Positions 9,897 to 20,819 of a stretch of 64,000 nt of DNA are shown here, one piece after another (within the stretch, counting starts at the first letter, position 1; every line of letters begins with the position of its first letter). The stretch is from Arctopsyche grandis. Its lineage: Eukaryota > Arthropoda > Insecta > Trichoptera > Hydropsychidae. The translations under genes were made by a program, and so were the position numbers. The stretch lies in assembly GCF_051622035.1 (NCBI RefSeq), contig NC_135355.1, positions 1,426,001 to 1,490,000 of the forward strand. Direction: 5' to 3'. The notes beneath the pieces are model-generated. The model was not told the origin of the DNA. It made no database searches and was given only the letters and a program-made list of their open reading frames with translations.

Positions 9897-10281
9897 AGGT
9901 AACCGTTCGCACTTTGTCGAACTACTACTACCACACAATTTCACTACACAAAGCGACATTTTCGAGAAAGAAGAGCCTAGTTCAAAGAGATCCTACTGCT
10001 ACAAAGTTTAGCAAACAACTGAGCAAAACAGCTGACATCTCCGTCGCGCAGAGTTTTTGTGTCAACATTTTTGGAGGCTGAGAGCGGTTCTATGCATTAT
10101 ACTTCAATGGATATCCAGAATTTCGAAGCGCGCACTTCGAAAGCGCCGAGTGTGTACAGGGGTTAACAGCTAGTACACACTAGGCGCTTAACGTAGCGTT
10201 CAGCGCCGGTGTATCTCGAAGCGTGAAATTCAAAAGCGCTCAATTAAACCAAAGCAGCCATGCAGCCAAAATGTATGAATA

Positions 10282-12547
10282 TTAACAGTATTTATATAAT
10301 AACATTATTTTTATATTTATCCAAGTATGCAATTTATTATGTGTCTCGTGGTTAGATTTTCGAGTAAATGATTTTAGACAAATTTCACATTTGTAAGGCT
10401 TTTCCCCCGTGTGAGTACTTAAATGTATCACAAGTTCATTTTTATGAGCAAATGATTTGAAACAAATATCACATTTGTGTCGTTTTATCCCCAGTATGCA
10501 ATTTTTCATGTGACCTGAGGTCATATTTTCGAGAAAATGATTTTAAACAAATTTCACACTTGTAGGGCTTTTCCCCCGTGTGAGTTCCTAAATGTCTCAC
10601 AAGTGTATTTCTTTCAAAAAATGATTTTAAACAAAAGTCACATTTGTATAGTTTTATCCCAGTATGCAATTTTGCATGTGAAACAAGTACAGATTTTCGT
10701 GTAAATGATTTTAAACATACTTCACATTTGTGTAGTTTTATCCCAGTATGCAAATTTGTATGTATCTTGAGGTCAGAATTTTGAGTAAATGATTTTAGAC
10801 AAATATCACATTTGTGTGGTTTTATCCCAGTATGAAATTTTTCGTGTATCACAAGGTAAGATTTTCGAGGAAATGATTTTAAACAAATTTCACATTTGTG
10901 TGGTTTTATCCCAGTATGCAAATTTTGATGTGTATCGAGGTTAGATTTTTGAGTAAATGATTTAAGACAAATATCACATTTGTGTGGTTTTATCCCAGTA
11001 TGAAATTTTTCATGTATCACAAGGTAAGATTTTCGAGAAAATGATTTTAAACAAATGCCACATTTGTGTGGTTTTATCCCAGAATGCAAATTTTGATGTG
11101 TATCAAGGTTAGATTTTTGAGTAAATGATTTAAGACAAATTTCACATTTGCGTGGTTGTATCCCAATATATTTTTCATGTTTCACGTGGTGAGATTTTTG
11201 AGAAAATGATTTTAAACAAATTTCACACTTGTAAGGTTTTTCACCGGTGTGAGTTCTTAAATGTCTCACAAGTTTACTTTTATTAACAAATGATTTTAAA
11301 CAAATTTCACATTTGTGTGGTTTTATCTCAGTATGATTTTTTTTATGTTTCACGAGGTAAGATTTTTGAGAAAATGATTTCAAACAAATGTCACATTTAT
11401 GTTTAATCCCAGTATGCAATTTTTTATGTTTATTGAGGTTAGATTTTTCAGTAAATGATCTAAGACAAAGTTCACATTTGTGTGGTTTTATCCCATTATG
11501 ATATGTTTCATGATTCAAAAGTTGTTGTTTTTGTGAAAATGATTTTAAACAGATTTCACACTTGAAAGGTTTTTCACTCATGTGAGATCTCAAATGGATC
11601 GTAAGTGTATTTTTTCTAATAAATGATTTTAAACAAATTTCACATTTGTGTGGTTTTATCCCAGTATGCAAATATTTATGTTTATCGAGGTTATATTTAT
11701 GAGTAAATGATTCAAGACAAATTTCACATTTGTGTGGTTTTATCCCAGTATGCACTTTTTCATGTGTAAGAAGGTGACATTTTTGACTAAATGATATTAG
11801 ACAAATTTCACATTTGTGTGGTTTTATCTCAGAATGATTTTTTTTATGAATCACGAGGTAAGATTCTCGAGAAAATGATTTCAAACAAATGTCACATTTA
11901 TGTCTTATCCCAGTATGCAATTTTTTATGTTTATTGAGGTTATATTTTTGAGTAAATGATATAAGACAAATTTCACACTTGTAAGGCTTTCCTCCCGTGT
12001 GAGTTATTAAATGTCTCGCAAGTCTATTTTTTTGAATAAATGATTTCAAACAAATATCACATTGAAATAGCTTTTCTCCAGGAGGTGATCTTTTGTGTAA
12101 AATAAGTTCAGATTCAATGGGAAACGGCTTCAAGCAAATTTCACTATTCTTTTGGTGAATTGTCGATTGTGAAGGCTCATCGTTCCATATTACATCTTCC
12201 AATAAAACTTCTTCAGGCTCGATCTTCAAGCAATCAACTAACCTCAGTCGAGAGGATTCGTTGTTTCGAAAACAAGCCTTTCGAAAGCTGATCAACAATT
12301 CCAGATTAGTCTTACACGAAAGACAAACCGTGTCTGGCAACCCATCGCCTCTTTTAACCTGCAGATGAAAGAAGTAAGATTAAGAGTTGACCAATTGGGT
12401 CCACAATAATTGTAACCTGTTACCAGCACCGACCTGAATCTGACAGCAGGTCCGAATGCGTTGATCCAGACGCTCTGGATGAGGATCGCCGAAGATAGAG
12501 ACGGAAGACTCGGCCGGAGCTGGTCCAAGACAAAGCCTGCACTCCAT
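10282..12547 (-). CDS. ZAD-C2H2 zinc-finger gene, copy B (about 19 fingers)
   Basis: Likely a nuclear DNA-binding regulator. Exon 1 is 12434-12547 (38 codons, MECRLCLGPAPAE...TCCQIQ) and exon 2 is 10469-12358, joined in phase 0 over a 75-nt intron. The product is 667 residues. The ZAD (about 1-75) uses C3/C6 and the CLSC pair; ZADs mediate dimerisation in insect proteins. An acidic linker (IEPEEVLLEDVIWNDE) follows, then about 19 fingers at 84-bp spacing. One finger (SQKSHHVKHEKYI) lacks its last His. Most linkers are TGIKPHKC instead of the classic TGEKPYKC. An extra G (C run 10489-10492 on the plus strand) shifts the frame at the end; two more fingers lie in the shifted frame down to 10282. 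Not recognised as an orthologue of a named gene. Confidence 0.85.
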
Positions 12548-12633
12548 CGTCCCTGTATTTAACTCTGACAACAACCAGACCGACTCGCTTCGCCTGGTCT
12601 AAATTTGTTACTAGTTTAGGGTTGCCATAATTA

Positions 12634-13226
12634 CACCTTAGCAACAAAAATCTCGTTTTTGAGTTACCAGATTGGCGACTAACCAATCTTTACTAAGTTT
12701 GACCCACTGAATTCGAATATGATAATGATTTTAGTTGGTTAGAGATCGTTTACGAGATGAGAGCGTTTAAAAAATGCGTTGATGCTATGAATGCATTGAT
12801 GTATGCTGACTCAAAAGTAGCCAAGAAACAAACTACAGCCAGAACTAAGGCCACAGCAATCGTGAAAAATATACTCGCCCCTTGCAGTGTACAACAATGC
12901 ATAAAAGATTTAAATGAGGCATCATTTTTTGGAATAGCTACAGATGCCAGTAACCACAATGCTGAAAAGATTTTTCCCTTGGTAATTCAATGCTTCAATG
13001 AAAAAGATGGACAGCAATCCAAATTACTTAAATTGGCTTCTTTATGTAATTAACGATCTATAACCGGCACTGATCAATAGTCGTCAAGATATTCGTTAAC
13101 GAAGACAGACCACCAAAAGCCCTTAAAGATTTTTTTGATGATCCAATGAGGGAAGCTTCTTTTTGCTTCTTGCATTTACAGCTCAATACATTTGAATCTC
13201 AAATTAAAAAAATAGAAAAATCAAAC
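12634..13226 (+). mobile_element. hAT-type transposon remnant upstream of copy B
   Basis: Paralogue of the left part of 6754-8311. It begins CACCTTAGCAACAAAAATCT 87 bp upstream of the copy B start codon. The reading frame at 12757-13053 (VDAMNALMYADSKVAKKQTT and so on) ends at a stop, and a further piece (LHLQLNTFESQIKKIEKSN) lies at 13146-13230. The middle of the transposase is lost. The C copy at 20014-20606 is nearly identical. Confidence 0.7.
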
Positions 13227-13439
13227 AAGACGGAGGCACTGGGGGCGAAGGCCCCGGGGTGCCGGAGGCATCGGGGGCGCTGGGGGCAAAGGCGTCGGGG
13301 CGTCGGCGATGCACAAAACGTAATTCGTAATCAATTCTAATTCGTGAATCAATTTCTTTCCGAAACCAGGCGATTCAATATCTTTAACTTTTTTTTTATT
13401 CGAGTTTCAACCACCCGTTGAAATCAACGGGCCCAACAC
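13227..13439 (+). mobile_element. Helitron 3' fragment (hairpin plus CTAG)
   Basis: A GC-rich patch (13230-13310) followed by an AT-rich stretch ends in the hairpin CCCGTTGAAATCAACGGG and then CCCAACACTAG|T at about 13439. A hairpin followed by a CTRR terminus before a T is the Helitron 3' end. The same family is complete in reverse orientation at 33100-33617. The 5' end is missing here. Confidence 0.75.
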
Positions 13440-13862
13440 TAGTTATTTATATTATACACATATGTAATTTGTAGACTAACTATAGAGAGCAAAAGCGACC
13501 AAGATTCAGCTCATTTTCAAGATGGACGTAGAAGAAGTTGGACTCATGCTTTATTGTCGTCGTAAGCAAGTCGAAAAAGTCTTACTTGCCGTTCAGTGTT
13601 ATCTATTGTAATTTATTAGGGTGTTTAACATCTCTATTATTACAAATATTTTTTTTTCACGACACAGGCACACCCTGTCCATTTAAAATAACATATATTA
13701 GAGATTTCAATATGATACAATGAGTAAAGACGATACAGTACAGGACCTGTTTAGAAATTATTTTTCAGAAGATTAATTGCAGCAGCTCTATGCAAGTGTT
13801 GCGCGTGTCGAAAGTCCTCCAAAACCGCTGTCTATTGCTAAATACACAAGGACACTGTTATT
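13440..13862. other. Array spacer between copies B and C, left part
   Basis: Matches 20820-21240 almost base for base and 28949-29160 plus 30096-30268. It has no convincing gene. It is cut at 13862 by a LINE; the spacer resumes at about 17601. Confidence 0.7.
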
Positions 13863-14672
13863 AAAAGGGGTGTAAATAAGAATGAAAATAATTTAAGTTA
13901 TGCAAATGCACTTAAAAATAATAATAAAGATGTAACAATAATAGTTCCAAAAAAAATTCAAGAAACGGACAAAACAAAAGAAGAGTGCAAAAATGTAATA
14001 AAACCCAAGGAACTAAAAATAGGAATACAAGGGATTAAAAAAATCGGTAAAGGGGGTATCGTTGTAACGTGTAACAGTGCACAGGATAGTATTAAATTAA
14101 TAAAAGAAGTAGAAAATAAATTAGGGGAGAATTACAATGTTAAAAGATGGGAATTAAAAAATCCCAAAATTAAAATTGTAGATATGTCGGAGGAACTTAC
14201 AAGTGAACAGTTGGCTGAGTGTTTGATGAATCAAAATCAAGAAGTTATAAATGATGGTGAATTGAAGGTGTTAAAAATATGGAAAAGTAGAAAAAATAAT
14301 AAATATAATGCGATAGTGGAAGTAGATTGCAATACATTTAAAAGATTAATTGAAGATGGAAAAGTAAATATAAATTGGGATAGATGTAGGGTTTTTGAAG
14401 AAATTAATATTCTAAGATGTCTAAATTGTTACGGATTTAATCACAAAGCGGTGGATTGTAGAAACAAGGTGACATGTGCGAAATGTGGAGAAGAAGGGCA
14501 CAAAAGCGAGGGATGTAACAATAAAATAATAAAATGTATTAATTGCTTTAAGAGTAATAATAAATTTAAATTAAATTTGAACACGAATCACGGACCGTTG
14601 GACACTAAGTGCGATGTATATATAAGAAATATAGAATTAATGAGAAATAGAATTAAGTATAATAATATATAG
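13863..14672 (+). CDS. LINE ORF1 (CCHC zinc-knuckle protein), 5'-truncated
   Basis: The frame is open from the first base of the element (AAA AGG GGT GTA AAT...) to the stop at 14672; an internal ATG lies at 14184. The C-terminal part holds zinc knuckles: CLNCYGFNHKAVDC, CAKCGEEGHKSEGC and a third partial CINC. This is the nucleic-acid-binding gag-like protein typical of I/Jockey/R1-type LINEs. The N-terminus is missing because of the 5' truncation. Confidence 0.85.
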   Translation, partial: KRGVNKNENNLSYANALKNNNKDVTIIVPKKIQETDKTKEECKNVIKPKELKIGIQGIKKIGKGGIVVTCNSAQDSIKLIKEVENKLGENYNVKRWELKNPKIKIVDMSEELTSEQLAECLMNQNQEVINDGELKVLKIWKSRKNNKYNAIVEVDCNTFKRLIEDGKVNINWDRCRVFEEINILRCLNCYGFNHKAVDCRNKVTCAKCGEEGHKSEGCNNKIIKCINCFKSNNKFKLNLNTNHGPLDTKCDVYIRNIELMRNRIKYNNI

Positions 14673-17506
14673 CAACCACCAAAAGGTATCGATATAAATG
14701 TACAAAGTTTTTTTGCTCACAAGGATGAGGTTTGGAGTTTAATTGTAAATCAAAAACCATTATTTATAGGTTTAAGTGAAACGCATGTAACTAGTGATTT
14801 TGAAGATTTTGAGCTGAATATAGATGGATATTGTGTTTTGAGATGTGACTCTAATTCTAGACATACGGGTGGGGTACTATTGTATTTAAGGGATGATTTA
14901 AGTTACGGTAATGTAATAGTTAATAAGGTTGATGGTGAGTTTTGGACAATTGGTGTGGATCTGCTTGTGAATGGAGTTACTGTGTTTTTGCTAGTTATTT
15001 ACCGCTCTCCGAATGGTAGAAGTGGAAGATTTCTTAAATTTTTAGAAGAATTGAGTGAAAGAAGTATAGATGTGAGTAAAAATATAATTATGTTTGGGGA
15101 CTGGAATTTTAATTGGTTACAGACAGAAGAATTTTATGTAAAAAAGTTGAGAAATTGGGTAAATGAATTGGGTTTTAAACAAAAAGTGACGGAAGCAACG
15201 AGAGTGAATAATTTATCAAGCTCTCTCATTGATTTGGTTATAACAAATATAATGGATTTGCGGTGTGAGGTGAAAGATGTACCGAAAATAGGAGACCATT
15301 CTATTGTCAACATGTTTTTGGGACAGCGGTTTAGTAACGGAGGACTTAAAAATATGCAGGTGACTGAAAGAGAAAACATTGATTATCAATTGATGAATGA
15401 ATTGTTAAAGGAGTGTGTATGGGGAAAGGATGGTGATAGTGTGAATGAAATGTGGGAGATAATGTATCGTAATATAACATATTCTAAAAGTAAATGCGTA
15501 AAAACCACAAGAATCATGCATAAGCATAAGCTGAAACCTTGGTTTACCAAGGAAGTAAAGGAAAGCTTAGTTGATAAGAATGTTAGTTATAAAAGATATA
15601 AAATTATTAAGGCTATGGATGGAATCCAATTAGAAAAGGCTTGGTTAGAGTATAAAAGAAAGAGCAATAAATGTGTGAATGTTTTACGTAATGCGAAGAG
15701 GGATTGGCATGAAAGAAATATTGATGGTGCAAAAAAAGATCCCACAAAAATGTGGCGAATAATTAAAACTTTGATTTCCGGGGGAAAAAATGTTTCTTTG
15801 AATGAATTAGAAGTCGAGGGAGTAGTATATAATGATAAAGAGGATATGGTTGAAAGATTGAATGAGTTTTACATCAATAGTGTGAATGATATAGTTAATT
15901 CAATACAAACAAGGCATAATAGTGTGAATGATGATATTAATTTGGGTTTAAATAAGTTTGAAAGGTTTAAATTAGTGGAAATGGGGGGATTAAATGGTGT
16001 ATTGAAGGGCATGAAATCAGTTTCTAGTATGGATGGATTGACTCTAGATATTTTAATCAACACTTGGGACATGGTTGGACCTCAGTTACTGAAATTAATT
16101 AATGAATCGTTAGAAGTGGGATCCGTCCCGGATGCATGGAAGGTGTCTACTATTGTACCGGTACCAAAGGATACTGGCACACATAAAGCCAGTGAAATGA
16201 GGCCCATCAATATGTTACCAATTGTTGAGAAGATGCTGGAGGAAATCGTTATGATTCAATTGAAAGAGTTCATTAGTATAAATGATTGTTTGGTTGTGGA
16301 ACAGTCTGGATTTAGAGTGAAACATTCAACAGAAACCGCTATCTAATTGGTGGTTTCTGATTGGATGGAGACGATGGATGAATCTAGCATGGTTGTTGGA
16401 GCAGTTTTTCTAGATTTTAAGCGAGCGTTCGAGACAGTAGATAGGAATATTTTATTACAAAAATTATATAAGTTAGGAATAAATGGTATAGTATTAAAGT
16501 GGCTTCAATCATACTTAAATAATAGAAGGCAAAGAGTAAAAATTGATAAGGTGTTATCCTCTGAATTTGTAACACCTCATGGAGTGCCGCAAGGGTCCAA
16601 ATTGGGACCCTTATTATTTATATTATATATAAACGATATTGTTAAGGTAATTAAGATGTGTAAAATACATTTGTTTGCAGATGATACATTGATATATATA
16701 ATTGGAAAGAATGTTGATGTAATGTCTGAGATTTTAAATATAGAATTAAATTATGTGAATGACTGGTTGTGTGAAAATAAATTAAAGTTGAATGTGAATA
16801 AAACAAAAATGATGTGGTTGAATGGTAAAAATAAAAATATATTGAATGAAATTAGAATTGATGATAAGTTAATTGAAAAAGTTGAAAATATAAAATACTT
16901 GGGTGTATACATAGATTCAGGACTAAATTTTAAAATGCACGCTGACTATATAATAAAAAAAATGGCTAGAAAAGTTGGTGTATTATGTAGATTAAGAAAT
17001 ATTTTAAGTAAAAAAAGTAAAATTTTAGTGTTTAATTCAATTGTCTTGCCACATGTGGTTTATTGTGCCACTGTGCTTAATTTGTTTAGTGGCCAAGATT
17101 TAGAAAAAATGCAAAAAATACAGAATAAAGCTATGAGAGCTATTTTGAATGTGAGTAGATTTAAGAGTAGAGTATTGGAAGTATGTTAGATGAATTAGGA
17201 TGGATGAGTATTAGAATTAGTCTAAATATTAGTACATTGTCTTTTGTTTATAAGTTAGATCATAAGTTATTACCTAAGTATTTTGATGATTATATAATAA
17301 GGAATAGAGATAAACATAGTTTTTATACTAGAAATAAGGACAAACTAGTTGTAAGTAGAGTAAGAAAGAATAAGACGGCTGGGGGTGTTTTTCACAGGGG
17401 TGTGCTCATGTATAATGCCCTCCCTGAGTGCGTCAGGTCTGCTAAAAACATGGATGCATTCCTGCGAGGTGCAAAGAGACACCTTTGTGAGGGACAGTAC
17501 ATATAA
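14673..17506 (+). pseudogene. LINE ORF2 (endonuclease and reverse transcriptase), broken
   Basis: The frame opens right after the ORF1 stop. It contains the endonuclease features LSETHVTSDFEDFELNIDGY, HTGGVLLYLRDD and FGDWNFNWL. The RT follows: FLDFKRAFETVDRNILL, GVPQGSKLGPLLFILYIND and the FADDTLIY active site near 16675. One in-frame TAA (16344-16346, probably from CAA) and one extra base near 17180 break it. The last segment (17183-17506) reads in another frame and includes the region before the tail. Two changes in about 2.8 kb suggest a fairly recent loss. Confidence 0.9.
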
Positions 17507-17600
17507 GTTAATTATAAATTTTAGAGTTAAGTATAATAATTAAGATGTATTTTTAAATTAGCTTGATAGCTAAAATATATATAAATAAATAAATAAATAA

Positions 17601-18424
17601 ATTTACATTATCCACATAATTTGTAGACCACATTTTTTTTAAATTTTCTCTAATTGTATTTCGTCTCTTCTTCCTCAATCTCCGGCAAATTCCATTGTTA
17701 TTTCAAATTAATGTTTATTATACTCGATAGATTTAACAAGCTCATTACGTGCAATAAATGATATCTGAATCAAATTTTAGTTCAATTACCTCATACATTG
17801 AGCAATTAATTGAGAAATTATCTCTTAGATTGATCATTCATACAATAGAGGCATGTTGTAGATTGCTCGTGCGGTTGTTGACGTGTTCTTTTTGTATGGA
17901 GTTTTGTTGATGGGTCCGGCATGTCGGTCGTTCAGGTCATAAAATCCATGCGACCAGACCCAATGGCTTCAACTGATATCAACCGTTGTCGGGCTTTATT
18001 ACCCGAGAGACCGACATGTTGCAGGGTGCGGCCCGATGAAATGTGACCCCATACAATGTGTATGGGATCGGTGATTTTGCAACTTCAGAACGACACGTCG
18101 CGTCAACCACACCGATGCATGCAGGTAGATGGGACATACCACACCCGTCAACTTGTTTGTCGCACACATTTCCATACATTTTTTCATGTCGCGCGACTAG
18201 TCGGCCGACAAAGTTGCACGGTGCGGCCCGGCCCTTAGGAGGAAGTATGTTTACCAAAATTATCTCAATTTCATCCACTAAAAATAAATAAAACAAGAAA
18301 GCCAATTAAAAGATCTGTGTATTTAATTTTCAATTATCATTTCTCTTAAAATTATTTAAATAAACTGCAATGAGTAAATGTCAGGTGCCAATTCAGCCAA
18401 AATGTATGAATATTAACAGTATAT
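17601..18424. other. Array spacer between copies B and C, right part
   Basis: Matches 21240-22030 and 30265-31084. It contains a GC-richer stretch (about 17900-18235) with GGTGCGGCCCG motifs near both ends (18028 and 18224), possibly an old MITE shared by all copies. The border motif TTAGGAGGAAGTATGTTTAC follows at 18237. No protein-coding gene is supported; short ORFs on both strands here are not conserved in frame. Confidence 0.6.
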
Positions 18425-19927
18425 TTATATAATAACAATTTTTTTTATATTTATCCCAGTATGTAATTTTTCATGTGTATTAAGGTGAGATTTTCGAGTA
18501 AATGATTTTAGACAAATTTCACACTTGTAAGGTTTTTCACCCGTGTGAGATCTCAAATGGATCTTAAGTGTATTTTTATCAAAAAATGATTTTAAACAAA
18601 TTTCACATTTGTTTGGTTTTATCCCAGTATGCCATTTTTCATGTGTAAGAAGGTGACATTTTCGACTAAATGATTTTAGACAAATTTCACATTTGTGTGG
18701 ATTTATCTCAGTATGATTTTTTTTATGAATCACGAGGTAAGATTTTTGAGAAAATGATTTCAAACAAATGTCACATTTATGTTTAATCCCAGTATGCAAT
18801 TTTTTATGTTTATTGAGGTTAGATTTTTCAGTAAATGATCTAAGACAAAGTTCACATTTGTGTGGTTTTATCCCATTATGATATTTTTCATGATTCAAAA
18901 GTTGTTGTTTTTGTGAAAATGATTTTAAACAGATTTCACACTTGAAAGGTTTTTCACTCATGTGAGATCTCAAATGGATCGTAAGTGTATTTTTTCTAAT
19001 AAATGATTTTAAACAAATTTCACATTTGTGTGGTTTTATCCCAGTATGCAAATATTTATGTTTATCGAGGTTATATTTATGAGTAAATGATTCAAGACAA
19101 ATTTCACATTTGTGTGGTTTTATCCCAGTATGCACTTTTTCATGTGTAAGAAGGTGACATTTTTGACTAAATGATATTAGACAAATTTCACATTTGTGTG
19201 GTTTTATCTCAGAATGATTTTTTTTATGAATCACGAGGTAAGATTCTCGAGAAAATGATTTCAAACAAATGTCACATTTATGTCTTATCCCAGTATGCAA
19301 TTTTTTATGTTTATTGAGGTTATATTTTTGAGTAAATGATATAAGACAAATTTCACACTTGTAAGGCTTTCCTCCCGTGTGAGTTATTAAATGTCTCGCA
19401 AGTCTATTTTTTTGAATAAATGATTTCAAACAAATATCACATTGAAATAGCTTTTCTCCAGGAAGTGATCTTTTGTGTAAAATAAGTTCAGATTCAATGG
19501 GAAACGGCTTCAAGTAAATTTCACTATTCTTTTGGTGAATTGTCGATTGTGAAGGCTCATCGTTCCATATCAAATCTTCCAATAAAACTTCTTCAGGCTC
19601 GATCTTAAAGCAATCACCTAACCTCAGTCGAGAGGATTCGTTGTTTCGAAAACAAGCCTTTCGAAAGCTGATCAACAATTCCATATTAGTCTTACACGAA
19701 AGACAAACCGTGTCTGGCAACCCATCGCCTCTTTTAACCTGCAGATGAAAGAAGTAGGATTAAGAGTTGACCAATTGGGTCCACAATAATTGTAACCTGT
19801 TACCAGCACCGACCTGAATCTGACAGCAGGTCCGAATGCGTTGATCCAGACGCTCTGGATGAGGATCGCCGAAGATAGAGACGGAAGACTCGGCCGGAGC
19901 TGGTCCAAGACAAAGCCTGCACTCCAT
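18425..19927 (-). CDS. ZAD-C2H2 zinc-finger gene, copy C (about 12 fingers)
   Basis: Exon 1 is 19814-19927 and exon 2 is 18425-19738, in phase 0, with a product of 475 residues. The first nine fingers match copy B almost exactly (KSFIQKNRLARHLITH, ISFTQKYNLNKHKKLH and so on). The array then ends with three other fingers ([39 protein letters not shown]) and the tail INIKKIVII. It therefore lacks roughly seven to ten fingers found in B. The ZAD is intact. The open frame and clean splice sites suggest it is functional. From exon 2 upstream through the spacer (19500-21240) it differs from copy B (12120-13860) at only about a dozen bases by eye. Confidence 0.88.
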
Positions 19928-20013
19928 CGTCCCTGTATTTAACTCTGACAACAACCAGACCGACTCGCTTCGCCTGGTCTAAATTTGTCACTAGTTTAGG
20001 GTTGCCATAATTA

Positions 20014-20606
20014 CACCTTAGCAACAAAAATCTCGTTTTTGAGTTACCAGATTGGCGACTAACCAATCTTTACTAAGTTTGACCCACTGAATTCGAATAT
20101 GATAATGATTTTAGTTGGTTAGTGATCGTTTACGAGATGAGAGCGTTTAAAAAATGCGTTGATGCTATGAATGCATTGATGTATGCTGACTCAAAAGTAG
20201 CCAAGAAACAAACTACAGCCAGAACTAAGGCCACAGCAATCGTGAAAAATATACTCGCCCCTTGCAGTGTACAACAATGCATAAAAGATTTAAATGAGGC
20301 ATCATTTTTTGGAATAGCTACAGATGCCAGTAACCACAATGCTGAAAAGATTTTTCCCTTGGTAATTCAATGCTTCAATGAAAAAGATGGACAGCAATCC
20401 AAATTACTTAAATTGGCTTCTTTATGTAATTAACGATCTATAACCGGCACTGATCAATAGTCGTCAAGATATTCGTTAACGAAGACAGACCACCAAAAGC
20501 CCTTAAAGATTTTTTTGATGATCCAATGAGGGAAGCTTCTTTTTGCTTCTTGCATTTACAGCTCAATACATTTGAATCTCAAATTAAAAAAATAGAAAAA
20601 TCAAAC
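20014..20606 (+). mobile_element. hAT-type transposon remnant upstream of copy C
   Basis: Near-identical to 12634-13226. It starts 87 bp before the copy C ATG. The reading frame at 20122-20433 again ends in the same stop after LKLASLCN, so the loss predates the B/C duplication. Confidence 0.7.
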
Positions 20607-20819
20607 AAGACGGAGGCACTGGGGGCGAAGGCCCCGGGGTGCCGGAGGCATCGGGGGCGCTGGGGGCAAAGGCGTCGGGGCGTCGACGATGCACAAAACG
20701 TAATTCGTAATCAATTCTAATTCGTGAATCAATTTCTTTCCGAAACCAGGCGATTCAATATCTTTAACTTTTTTTTTATTCGAGTTTCAACCACCCGTTG
20801 AAATCAACGGGCCCAACAC
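20607..20819 (+). mobile_element. Helitron 3' fragment upstream of copy C
   Basis: Duplicate of 13227-13439 with the same hairpin (CCCGTTGAAATCAACGGG) and terminal CAACACTAG before a T. Confidence 0.72.

Larger units (their letters stand above)
8756..10215. mobile_element. Unclassified repeat cluster with GTACACAC-GGCGC ends
   Basis: AACAGCTAGTACACACTAGG and GGCGCTTAACG start at 8756. An inverted partner, GGCGC on one side of GTGTGTAC (GCGCCGAGTGTGTAC), ends near 10160. The same AACAGCTAGTACACACTAGG block is then repeated directly at about 10168. This suggests a DNA element with inverted termini and a repeated flank. It contains a partial hAT element (9145-9540) and a foldback (9611-9896). 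I do not recognise the family. Confidence 0.4.
13863..17600 (+). mobile_element. Non-LTR retrotransposon (LINE), 5'-truncated, with (AAAT)n tail
   Basis: A 3.7-kb insertion absent from the paralogous spacer at 21236-21242, which shows the empty site. It starts already inside ORF1, so it is 5'-truncated. ORF1 has zinc knuckles. ORF2 has an endonuclease followed by a reverse transcriptase with an FADD active site. The tail is a run of AAAT units at 17578-17600. The target duplication is short (ATT, blurred by the tail). ORF2 carries one in-frame stop and one frameshift. The clade is probably within the I/Jockey/R1 group, judging by the CCHC-bearing ORF1 and the endonuclease; I cannot place it further. 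Confidence 0.9.

Noticed and set aside
10469-12340. Regularly spaced direct repeats resembling a CRISPR array
   Set aside because: The 84-bp period is the codon length of one C2H2 finger (28 residues) and the repeats are translated.
18043-18291. Conserved-looking short ORFs in each spacer
   Set aside because: Present only because the spacer is duplicated; frames differ by indels between copies and no domain is recognisable.
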